Below, piece by piece: positions 51,741 through 58,861 of a stretch of 64,000 nt of DNA. The stretch spans positions 1 to 64,000 of the forward strand of contig CABUZX010000004.1 in the NCBI GenBank assembly GCA_902496185.1, read 5' to 3'. The notes beneath the pieces are model-generated. The model did not search any database, was not told the DNA's origin, and was given only the letters and a program-made list of their open reading frames with translations. This stretch comes from an uncultured Subdoligranulum sp. (GTDB taxonomy: Bacteria > Bacillota > Clostridia > Christensenellales > CAG-314). Numbering within the stretch: position 1 is the stretch's first letter; every line of letters starts with the position of its first letter. Made by a program: the position numbers and the translations under genes.

Positions 51741-52427
51741 ATGAATATTTGCGGAATTGAAAAAGTTTCCTTAGTTGACTTTGACGGAAAAATTTGCGCA
51801 ACCCTTTTTTGCCCCGGTTGCAACTTTGCTTGCCCATATTGCCACAACGGCGGAATATTGTCTGACTCTACCACGCTTTTAAATCAGGCGGAAGTTTTTG
51901 ACCTTTTGACAAAACGTAAAAAAATGTTGGACGCAGTCACCGTGAGCGGTGGCGAGCCTACGCTTCAAAAAGATTTGTCTGAATTTTTAAAACAACTTAA
52001 AGATATGGGTTACGCAGTCAAACTCGACACCAACGGCAGTAATTTTGACGCGCTCAAACACGTTGTAGAAAATAAGCTCGTAGATTACGTAGCAATGGAC
52101 GTAAAAAACAGCAAAGAGTGTTACACAAAAACAATAGGCAAAATAAACTTTGACCTTTCGCAAATTTTGCAAAGTATAGAGTTTTTAAAACAAAATAAGG
52201 TGGATTACGAATTTCGCACCACTCTCGTAAAAGACTTTCATACCCAACAAAGTATTGAAAGTATGGCAACCTTGCTCAATGGCGCAAAAAAACTCTTTTT
52301 GCAAAAATTTAAACAAACGGAAACTTGCTTGTCCACGGGACTTTTGCCTGTCCCCAAAGAACAAGCAGAGCTTTTTGCGAAAATTTTACGCACAACAGTC
52401 AATCAAGTGTTTTTGCGCGGATATTAA
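51741..52427 (+). CDS. radical SAM activase, NrdG-like (anaerobic RNR activation)
   Basis: 228 residues. Radical-SAM cluster C-x3-C-x2-C in CNFACPYC (about 31-38), then VTVSGGEPTLQ (SAM-binding GGE) and KLDTNGSN. Length and sequence fit the clostridial anaerobic ribonucleotide reductase activating protein (NrdG2 type), which makes the glycyl radical on NrdD. The glycyl-radical enzyme itself is not in the window, so another partner is possible. Divergent from addB with mirror-image leaderless promoters 40 bases apart; both genes relate to DNA synthesis or repair. Confidence 0.85.
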   Translation: MNICGIEKVSLVDFDGKICATLFCPGCNFACPYCHNGGILSDSTTLLNQAEVFDLLTKRKKMLDAVTVSGGEPTLQKDLSEFLKQLKDMGYAVKLDTNGSNFDALKHVVENKLVDYVAMDVKNSKECYTKTIGKINFDLSQILQSIEFLKQNKVDYEFRTTLVKDFHTQQSIESMATLLNGAKKLFLQKFKQTETCLSTGLLPVPKEQAELFAKILRTTVNQVFLRGY

Positions 52428-52545
52428 ATCGTAAACACAAACATAAGGTTGTTAAACTGGATTTGTAACATACAAATTAAAACGATTTCAAGTTTTTAAA
52501 ATCACCAAAACGAGTAGCTTTCGTCAAAAAAAAAGGAGAAAATTT

Positions 52546-52974
52546 ATGGTATCTGTAGAAGAATTGATGGCAGGTTGTTTACACCTTACCCAACAAGAGT
52601 TAGAAGACTACGCATGGGAGAGATTTGTTCCCGTACGCGATTATTTGGAGGCCCGTCACAGCATAAAAGAAGCTAACGATATGGTTTTTGACGCACTTGC
52701 AACCATTTGCGCAATCGACGGCGTTATTACTGAGTCGGAATTTGAAATATTACGAATGATACACGGATTTAGCTACGCCGAGCAAAAAGACGTAGAAAAA
52801 AAGGCAAAAAAATACAACAACAAAAAAGCAATGGAAAAAACTTTGCTTTTTTGCGCCAATTTGCCATATGACGAAAAACTGTCCTTTGTTTGCTTGGCAA
52901 TAGCCATACTTGCCGTGGACAAGAGATATACCGATAGAGAATTAGCGCTCTTAAAGACAATGTTAGGGTATTAA
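52546..52974 (+). CDS. TerB-like domain protein
   Basis: 142 residues. Helical, acidic, with the TerB pattern AICAIDGVITESEFEIL and AIAILAVDKRYTDRELALL, two repeats of an (L/A)-x3-(A/D)DG-(x)5-E motif. TerB-like proteins bind metal ions and occur in many stress contexts; no ter cluster is here, so no tellurite role should be inferred. AAAGGAG lies seven bases before the ATG. Single gene. Confidence 0.75.
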   Translation: MVSVEELMAGCLHLTQQELEDYAWERFVPVRDYLEARHSIKEANDMVFDALATICAIDGVITESEFEILRMIHGFSYAEQKDVEKKAKKYNNKKAMEKTLLFCANLPYDEKLSFVCLAIAILAVDKRYTDRELALLKTMLGY

Positions 52975-53027
52975 TTTTTATCAAAATACTACTTTTGAGA
53001 TACTTTACTTTGTCTATTGACAATAGC

Positions 53028-53054
53028 AAAAAAGCACCTTTTGGGTGCTTTTTT
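53028..53054. terminator. bidirectional terminator between TerB-like gene and tadA
   Basis: AAAAAAGCACC-TTTT-GGGTGCTTTTTT hairpin, the third copy of this terminator type. Confidence 0.92.
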
Positions 53055-53087
53055 AAATTTGATTATTTAAAAACAAAACATATATTT

Positions 53088-53537
53088 TCAACGTCGTTGG
53101 GCGAAAAAATCTTTAAGCAATTGACGACAATCGTCTTGCAAGATACCGCCCTCTACTGTCAAATTGTGATTAAGCTGATTAAATTCGGCAAGATTTACGA
53201 TACTACCGCAAACGCCACCCTTTTGGTCGTACGCGCCAAAATACACTTTTTTTATTCTTGCGTTAAAGCAAGCGCCCAAACACATTGCGCACGGCTCTAA
53301 CGTCACGTACAGCTCGCAGTCGTTTAATCGCCAACTGCCGAGTTTTTTGCAAGCCGACTCAATTGCCACGATTTCTGCGTGTTTTGTAGCAATCTGCGTT
53401 TTGTCACGCTTGTTTTGCCCTGTAGACAAAACCTTGCCGTCCAAAACGACAACTGCGCCGATAGGCACTTCGCCTTTAGCGAAGGCTTTTTGGGCTTGAA
53501 GTAATGCCCGTTTCATGAATTTCGTTTGTTGATTCAT
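53088..53537 (-). CDS. tadA: tRNA adenosine(34) deaminase TadA
   Basis: 149 residues from the ATG at 53537; ATGs at 53561 and 53516 are alternatives and none has a strong ribosome site. Converts A34 to inosine in tRNA-Arg(ACG). Zinc/catalytic motifs: KHAEIVAI (His and Glu), and LEPCAMCLGAC (two Cys). VPIGAVVV near the N-terminus is typical of TadA. It overlaps the C-terminus of the M14 peptidase gene by about 60 bases. Confidence 0.93.
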   Translation of the reverse strand: MNQQTKFMKRALLQAQKAFAKGEVPIGAVVVLDGKVLSTGQNKRDKTQIATKHAEIVAIESACKKLGSWRLNDCELYVTLEPCAMCLGACFNARIKKVYFGAYDQKGGVCGSIVNLAEFNQLNHNLTVEGGILQDDCRQLLKDFFAQRR

Positions 53538-54411
53538 TTTGTTTTGATCTCTCTTTGTCACGACTGACGGTGTTGAGCAACCGACGCGGAATATCTACGT
53601 TTTTGTTGTAAATATCTTCAAACTGCGTATAAGGATAAGGATGACCGTACTTGTCACTCCCCACTTCTACCGTAAGCGACGGAATCCCAAGCCTCAAAAT
53701 ACACCAATCCTTGTATCCACCGCAACTGCCCGCCTCGTTTGCCACGAGCTTATAACCCGTCAACTGCGAAACACTTTTTGCAATTTTGTAATGATACCAC
53801 AACTGTTGCTTATTTTGCTGAAAAAACCGCCAAAAAATAACTTCTCCCTTGCAGTGATAATTGATTGTAGCAAGCGGATTTACCGACAAAGTCAAGCGCA
53901 TAAGGTTTTTTGTCTCGATTTCGCTATGCGGAGCTTTACCGACGTAATTTGCCGGAGACTTAAAAAACAAATTGCTCTTGCCTTGCCCCCAACGCGCGTC
54001 AAAGTTGACGTTTAAATCCACGCCGTTGGCGTTGGCTTTCCATAGAGAAAAATCCGTACCGCCGTTGATTTTTATAAGGTTTTTTTTGAGTTGCTTGTCG
54101 GCAACAAACCCGACGCCCTCTTGAACCAATCTTACTCCGTCAACGTTTATCATCGGCACAAAATAAATTCCACCGTCAAGTTTTGCAGATGGGTTTTTTA
54201 ACAAATGCTTTGCTTGATTGACCACCAACAGCGCCGTAATATGCTCCCGCGCGTGTATGGAGCCCGTCACTATAATGCAGTCTTTTTGCTTGTCTCCAAT
54301 AAAAACATAGGGGATTTCTTGCCCCAACGCGCTTTTGCCGATAATACCTGTTTCTACCCCACGACGGGCAAATTCTTCCGTCTCTTTCAACAAATCAAAA
54401 TATCCAAACAC
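53476..54411 (-). CDS. M14-family zinc carboxypeptidase
   Basis: 311 residues from a GTG at 54411, chosen because AAAGGTGG lies eight bases upstream and the fold starts there (FGYFDLLKETEEFARR). Zinc ligands are H-A-R-E in TGSIHAREH and a later His in TINYHCKG; the catalytic Glu is in SLTVEVGSDK. Family relatives trim murein peptides or gamma-D-glutamyl links; there is no signal peptide or SH3/LysM domain, so a cytoplasmic role is suggested. The last ~25 residues (SKQNESTNEIHETGITSS...) are low in complexity and are encoded inside tadA; they may be an extension after loss of an earlier stop. Confidence 0.82.
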   Translation of the reverse strand: MFGYFDLLKETEEFARRGVETGIIGKSALGQEIPYVFIGDKQKDCIIVTGSIHAREHITALLVVNQAKHLLKNPSAKLDGGIYFVPMINVDGVRLVQEGVGFVADKQLKKNLIKINGGTDFSLWKANANGVDLNVNFDARWGQGKSNLFFKSPANYVGKAPHSEIETKNLMRLTLSVNPLATINYHCKGEVIFWRFFQQNKQQLWYHYKIAKSVSQLTGYKLVANEAGSCGGYKDWCILRLGIPSLTVEVGSDKYGHPYPYTQFEDIYNKNVDIPRRLLNTVSRDKERSKQNESTNEIHETGITSSPKSLR

Positions 54412-54495
54412 GTCGTCACCACCTTTTTGAGTCTCTTTTATGTTATGCTGTTTTTTAACACAAAGTGACAACGTAGGATAAATTTTTTTATGGAG

Positions 54496-54510
54496 CGTAC
54501 TCCTTGTACG
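54496..54510 (+). repeat. short inverted repeat CGTAC-TCCTT-GTACG
   Basis: A perfect 5+5 inverted repeat in the 150-base gap between the peptidase and rlmH genes (54412-54563). The surrounding sequence (GGAGCGTACTCCTTGTACGT) reads like a fragment of an intergenic dispersed element; no second copy was seen in this window. Confidence 0.35.
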
Positions 54511-54563
54511 TGACCGTAGGCAATACGCAAGTTTGACACAGTAATGCGAAGCGTATAATCCGT

Positions 54564-55034
54564 TTACTTGTGGTAGGGAGAATTATTGTTGATACCAAAC
54601 CCGCGATAAATTTGTTCTACAAGCACTACTCTAAACAATTGATGAGGTAGAGTTATTTTGCCAAAAGAAACCAAACAATCGGCGCGTTGTTTTACGGACT
54701 CGTCCACGCCGTGACTACTACCGATAACAAAGGTTGCTTTGCCAAAATCTATGGAAGCTTTTTTTAACAATTGCGCAAACTCGACGGAGTCCGTTTGTTT
54801 GCCGAGCCTATCCAGCACTATCGTCATGCCTTCCGCCTTTTTTAAAATAACCTTAGCTTCTTCCGCAAGGGCTTTTTGAATATCCGAAAAACTCTCGCCA
54901 CCAAGCCGAGATTCGGGGATTTCCTCAATACAAAAATCACAAAAGCGCGAAAGGCGTTTTTTGTATTCCGCAAGCGCTTTTTCAAAATAATCTTCTTTAA
55001 TTTTGCCAACGCAAAGAACTTTTATTTTTAACAT
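54564..55034 (-). CDS. rlmH: 23S rRNA pseudouridine1915 N3-methyltransferase RlmH
   Basis: 156 residues, a SPOUT methyltransferase with its trefoil knot: LCVGKIKEDYF at the start, MTIVLDRLGKQTDSVEFA, FVIGSSHGVDE and the C-terminal LPHQLFRVVLVEQIYRGF. Acts on the mature 70S ribosome, helix 69. It starts 24 bases after the CPBP gene and has no visible ribosome site. Confidence 0.96.
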   Translation of the reverse strand: MLKIKVLCVGKIKEDYFEKALAEYKKRLSRFCDFCIEEIPESRLGGESFSDIQKALAEEAKVILKKAEGMTIVLDRLGKQTDSVEFAQLLKKASIDFGKATFVIGSSHGVDESVKQRADCLVSFGKITLPHQLFRVVLVEQIYRGFGINNNSPYHK

Positions 55035-55058
55035 TTTTTATTATTCTTTATAAATTTG

Positions 55059-56042
55059 TCAACCGCCGATATTGCTTGACAAATTTGTAAGCCACATTAC
55101 CACGCAAGCCAATACGCCGGCAAAAAGAATCATCAAATCGGAAGTATTTTTGCCTTTTGTTTCCGTCTTTATTTGTTCGGCGTCAAGTACTTTTGAGTTT
55201 GTCGACACTGCCTGCTCCGTCGGTTGTTTTTGGACGTCGTTGTTTTTTGTGAGTTTTAAAAATCCCCACAACGACAAACCTGCAATCAAAAGCCCGACAA
55301 TTAAAAACAAATACCAATACTCGTAAATAAGCTCGTTGGCGTTTTGCTCGCCCATAATCAACGCGAGCAAAATAACCGCTATATTGTTTACAAAATGCAC
55401 CAACACCGTCGGATACAAACTGTCGGATTTAAGCGCTAACAGCGACAAAACGAAACCCATCACAAATTGATGCACCGTTTGCGCGGGGTTCATATGAAAT
55501 ATCATAAACAGCGCGCCACCAACAAGACAGGCAGGAATCAACCCGAGCGACTTTAGTCCTCCCGTTATTGCCCCACGAAAAAGTTGTTCTTCTGCAAAGG
55601 CGGGCAAAAGCCCCACCACCAAAACCAACAAAATTACCGTTGGCGCGTCGTTAGAAATAGGCACGTTGCTTTGCGGAAGGTAGCCAAAATACTCAAACGC
55701 CCGCAATATCCACATTTGGATAGGATTCATAAAGCAAAAAACGCCTACGCCCACCCCCAACGCGCACAACAACACCCACGGATTGGACTTGTTTTTTAAT
55801 GCAACGGCTTGAAAATAATCCACCTTTACAACGCGACAAAAAACCACTACCGCAACGATAAGTACCGCTTGCGAAATAACGTTTGCCCACCAAAAGCCAC
55901 CGTAAGAATACGTACCCGTTTCGTCATAAAAACCCAACAAGGGGTTAAGCAAAACAATCAATATAGACGCAACCAACATTGCGCCTATCGAAGTAGTAAA
56001 AAGCCTAAAAGCCTGTCCTTTTTGCAATTTGTCATTCAACAT
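55059..56042 (-). CDS. CPBP-family intramembrane metalloprotease
   Basis: 327 residues, about eight hydrophobic segments. The CPBP (CaaX protease/bacteriocin-processing, Abi) motifs are in order: E-E-x3-R in AFAEEQLFRG, F-x3-H in LFMIFHMNP, and H-x3-N in LVHFVNNIA. Substrate unknown; the family includes prenyl-protein proteases, bacteriocin self-immunity proteins and regulators of sigma factors. A long polar insert near residues 275-300 precedes a final TM helix. It overlaps the MBL-hydrolase gene by 11 bases. Confidence 0.88.
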   Translation of the reverse strand: MLNDKLQKGQAFRLFTTSIGAMLVASILIVLLNPLLGFYDETGTYSYGGFWWANVISQAVLIVAVVVFCRVVKVDYFQAVALKNKSNPWVLLCALGVGVGVFCFMNPIQMWILRAFEYFGYLPQSNVPISNDAPTVILLVLVVGLLPAFAEEQLFRGAITGGLKSLGLIPACLVGGALFMIFHMNPAQTVHQFVMGFVLSLLALKSDSLYPTVLVHFVNNIAVILLALIMGEQNANELIYEYWYLFLIVGLLIAGLSLWGFLKLTKNNDVQKQPTEQAVSTNSKVLDAEQIKTETKGKNTSDLMILFAGVLACVVMWLTNLSSNIGG

Positions 56043-56823
56043 TTACTTCCTTACCTCCGACAAACTGTCTAGCAATAAACAAATTGATGTCTCTACCTTC
56101 CGTCGCGCCCCTGCTTTTTAGTCTCGAAAGAGACTCGCCAAAGGCTATTTCTTCCGTATTGTTGTCCAAACTCAAATGTCCCAAAAACACGTTTTTTACG
56201 TTTAAATCGGGGAGTTTTGCCACCAACTCTCCCGCCCGCGCGTTGGACAAATGCCCTTTGTTGCCCAAGATACGCTTTTTTAACAAATAGGGGTAATTGC
56301 CCTCCGAAACCATTTTTACGTCGTGATTGCTTTCTATCAACACGGTATGGCAACCGTCAAAAAAACAAAGCAGTTTTTCTTCATCTACCTCGCCCGTATC
56401 CGTCACTATTGCAACGGAGCGCCCTTTGGTATCGGTCAGCTTGTATCCGCAACAAAAAACGGAGTCGTGACTGCAAGGAAAAAAATCTACGCTAAAGTCG
56501 TCAATACAAAAGGAGCGGTCAAAGCCAATCAGTTTGTTTTGCGTGGATAGTTTTTCCGCCACTGCAGATACGCACAATTCGTGCGCGTATACCTTTATTT
56601 TTGGGTTTGAGGACAACAAAACCTCCATACCGCCGATATGGTCGGAGTGCTCGTGCGTAACCAAAACGGCGTCCACGTCAAAGGGCGAAATACCGCAACT
56701 TTTTAGGGCAGGAAAAATTCTGCTCGCTCCACCGCCACAGTCTACTAAAACAGTGGTTTTGGGAGTTTTTATTACGGTGAGGTTGCCCCTACTACCGCTA
56801 TATTTGTTGCAGAATTTCATCAC
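56032..56823 (-). CDS. metallo-beta-lactamase-fold hydrolase, YycJ/WalJ type
   Basis: 263 residues. Metal-binding HEHSDHIGG follows SGSRGN, which is a mark of the YycJ/VicX group; ATDTGEV, NHD and GHLSLDNNT complete the active site. In Bacillus yycJ sits in the walRK operon and affects cell-wall homeostasis and DNA repair; no walRK is here. GGAG lies 11 bases before the chosen ATG at 56823, with a GTG at 56826 and an ATG at 56820 as alternatives. Confidence 0.88.
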   Translation of the reverse strand: MMKFCNKYSGSRGNLTVIKTPKTTVLVDCGGGASRIFPALKSCGISPFDVDAVLVTHEHSDHIGGMEVLLSSNPKIKVYAHELCVSAVAEKLSTQNKLIGFDRSFCIDDFSVDFFPCSHDSVFCCGYKLTDTKGRSVAIVTDTGEVDEEKLLCFFDGCHTVLIESNHDVKMVSEGNYPYLLKKRILGNKGHLSNARAGELVAKLPDLNVKNVFLGHLSLDNNTEEIAFGESLSRLKSRGATEGRDINLFIARQFVGGKEVNVE

Positions 56824-56855
56824 TTTTTTATCTCCGAGAGCTTTAGTCGTACTTG

Positions 56856-57953
56856 TTACACGTTGAAACGGAACAATACCACGTCGCCGTCTTTAACGAC
56901 GTATTCCTTACCTTCGCTACGGACTTTGCCCTTTTCCTTTGCGTTGTTGTAGTTTCCACACTCCAACAGCACTTCGTACGGAACAATCTCCGCGCGGATA
57001 AAGCCCTTTTCAAAGTCGCTGTGAATTTTGCCCGCCGCTTGAGGGGCTTTTGTCCCTTCCTTAATTGTCCAAGCGCGCGTTTCCTTTTCGCCGGCAGTAA
57101 GATAGCTAATAAGCCCCAAAAGCTTGTAACACTTTTTAATCAGTCTATTTAGACCGCTTTGCTCAATGCCGTATTCTTGCAAAAACATTTCCTGCTCGTC
57201 TTTAGAAAGCGCCGACAGCTCTTCCTCCACCTTTGCGCAAATAACCAACGTTTCGCTACCCTCTTTTTGGGCAATTTGCTCTACCTCCAAAACGTAAGGC
57301 AGTTGGTCTACGGATTTGCCAAGGTCCTTTTCCGCAATATTTCCCGCATAAATTACAGGTTTGGTAGTGAGCAAAAACAATCCGTCGATTGCTTCCCTTT
57401 GAGATTCGTCCGCAACGGCAAAACTCCTTGCGGGATTACCTTGCTCCAAGTGACTCAATAGCTCTGAAAAAAGTTGCGCGTCGGCAAGATATTTTTTGTC
57501 GCCCTTGCCTGCCGTCTTTGCTCGGTCAATTGCCTTGGATACCGTTTCTATATCGGCAAGAACGAGTTCGAGATTAATAATTTCTACGTCTCTCGACGGA
57601 TTTACGCTGTCTTCAACGTGAGTAACGTTGCTGTCGTCAAAACAACGTACGACATGAACGATAGCGTCCACCTCTCTAATGTGACTCAAAAATTTATTTC
57701 CCAGCCCTTCGCCCTTGCTTGCGCCCTTGACAAGCCCTGCTATGTCTACAAATTCAACAAACGCGGGAGTGATTTTTTTGCTGTCGTACAAACTGGCAAG
57801 CTTGTCTAATCTTTCGTCCGGTACGGCAACGACGCCCACGTTTGGCTCAATCGTGCAAAAGGGATAATTTGCAATCTGCGCGCCCGAATGAGTAATGGCG
57901 TTAAACAACGTACTTTTGCCTACGTTTGGCAAACCAACGACTCCTAATTTCAT
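56856..57953 (-). CDS. ychF: ribosome-binding ATPase YchF
   Basis: 365 residues. OBG-family P-loop protein: GLPNVGKSTLFNAIT (G1), DIAGLVKGASKGEGLG (G3), and the NxxE-type specificity loop instead of NKxD, which makes it an ATPase. A TGS-like C-terminus ends with VVKDGDVVLFRFNV. GGAG lies 13 bases before the ATG, longer than usual. The promoter at 58055-58083 (TTTACA-17-TATAAT) implies a leader of about 95 bases. Confidence 0.95.
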   Translation of the reverse strand: MKLGVVGLPNVGKSTLFNAITHSGAQIANYPFCTIEPNVGVVAVPDERLDKLASLYDSKKITPAFVEFVDIAGLVKGASKGEGLGNKFLSHIREVDAIVHVVRCFDDSNVTHVEDSVNPSRDVEIINLELVLADIETVSKAIDRAKTAGKGDKKYLADAQLFSELLSHLEQGNPARSFAVADESQREAIDGLFLLTTKPVIYAGNIAEKDLGKSVDQLPYVLEVEQIAQKEGSETLVICAKVEEELSALSKDEQEMFLQEYGIEQSGLNRLIKKCYKLLGLISYLTAGEKETRAWTIKEGTKAPQAAGKIHSDFEKGFIRAEIVPYEVLLECGNYNNAKEKGKVRSEGKEYVVKDGDVVLFRFNV

Positions 57954-58054
57954 AGTATAAAAAAATCTCCATATAATAAAATCGTAAAGTATACGCCAAA
58001 AAAGAAAAAAACAAGCCCTTTTTGCGTCTTTTTTTCAAATTTGCCGTATAAAAT

Positions 58055-58083
58055 ATTATACATTACCTTTTCGGTTTTGTAAA
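58055..58083 (-). promoter_or_regulatory. ychF promoter
   Basis: On the minus strand TTTACA (58083-58078), 17-base spacer, TATAAT (58060-58055). The -10 lies in a near-palindrome (GTATAAAATATTATAC) that also contains the likely -10 of uppP on the + strand. Confidence 0.75.
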
Positions 58084-58101
58084 CTAAGGAGCGTAATAAT
58101 T

Positions 58102-58860
58102 TTGACTGTTGTAGAAGGAATATTGCTTGGAATTTTGCAAGGTGCGACGGAATTTTTGCCAATCAGTAGTAGCGGACATTTAATGCTTGCGGAAAAACTT
58201 TTGGGTTGCCACGAAAATTTGTTTTTTAACGTTATGTTGCACGTCGGCACGCTTTTTGCCGTAATAACCGTTATGTGGAAATCCGTTTTTAAGATGATTT
58301 TTCGCCCATTTAGCGATATGCGCTTGGGTTTGGTAGCGCTTGCAAGTTTGCCTACTTTAGTCATTGCGGGATTGGTTGAGTTTTTCCTTCCACAATACTT
58401 TTTTAATTATTTTTTGCCTTTCGGTTTTTTGATAACAATGGCGTTGCTTTTGGCAACGCCCAACAAGCAATACAACCGACCGCTGTACGAAAAACCCTTT
58501 TTGCCGATATTTTTAACAGGCGTAGCGCAAGGCTTTGCGGTGCTACCCGGTATATCCCGAAGCGGAGCAACGTTAAGTATGCTCAATTTTTTCGGAATAA
58601 AAAAAGAGCAAAGCGCAGAATTTGTATTTTTGCTGTCTTTGCCCGTAATTTTGGGTGGAGCGTTGGTCGAAGGCTACAAAGCCTTTAAAGAGCCCGTCGT
58701 CACCGTTGAAATTTTGCCACTCGTATTGGGAGTAGTCTTTGCATACGTCGTTGGAGTAATCTGTTTGAAATTTTTAATCGGTTTAATCAAAAACAAAAGC
58801 CTAAAACCCTTTGCTTTTTATCTTTTGTTGCCCTTTTTGCTTTCGCTCGTTTTGCTTTAG
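58102..58860 (+). CDS. uppP: undecaprenyl-diphosphatase
   Basis: 252 residues. Multi-pass membrane enzyme (BacA/UppP family) that recycles the lipid carrier for peptidoglycan and gives bacitracin tolerance. Motifs: GATEFLPISSSGHL near the N-terminus and PGISRSGAT (about 150). The start is TTG at 58102, with AAGGAG ten bases upstream and no closer ATG. It ends one base before the spoIIE stop on the other strand. Confidence 0.96.
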   Translation: MTVVEGILLGILQGATEFLPISSSGHLMLAEKLLGCHENLFFNVMLHVGTLFAVITVMWKSVFKMIFRPFSDMRLGLVALASLPTLVIAGLVEFFLPQYFFNYFLPFGFLITMALLLATPNKQYNRPLYEKPFLPIFLTGVAQGFAVLPGISRSGATLSMLNFFGIKKEQSAEFVFLLSLPVILGGALVEGYKAFKEPVVTVEILPLVLGVVFAYVVGVICLKFLIGLIKNKSLKPFAFYLLLPFLLSLVLL

Positions 58861-58861
58861 T

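Noticed and set aside
52546..52974. Tellurite resistance system
   Set aside because: Only a lone TerB-like domain; no TerC, TerD or TerZ genes nearby.
55008..55034. rlmH as another leaderless gene
   Set aside because: AATAAT lies five bases before the ATG but no -35 fits and the gene is 24 bases behind an upstream cotranscribed gene; too weak to claim.
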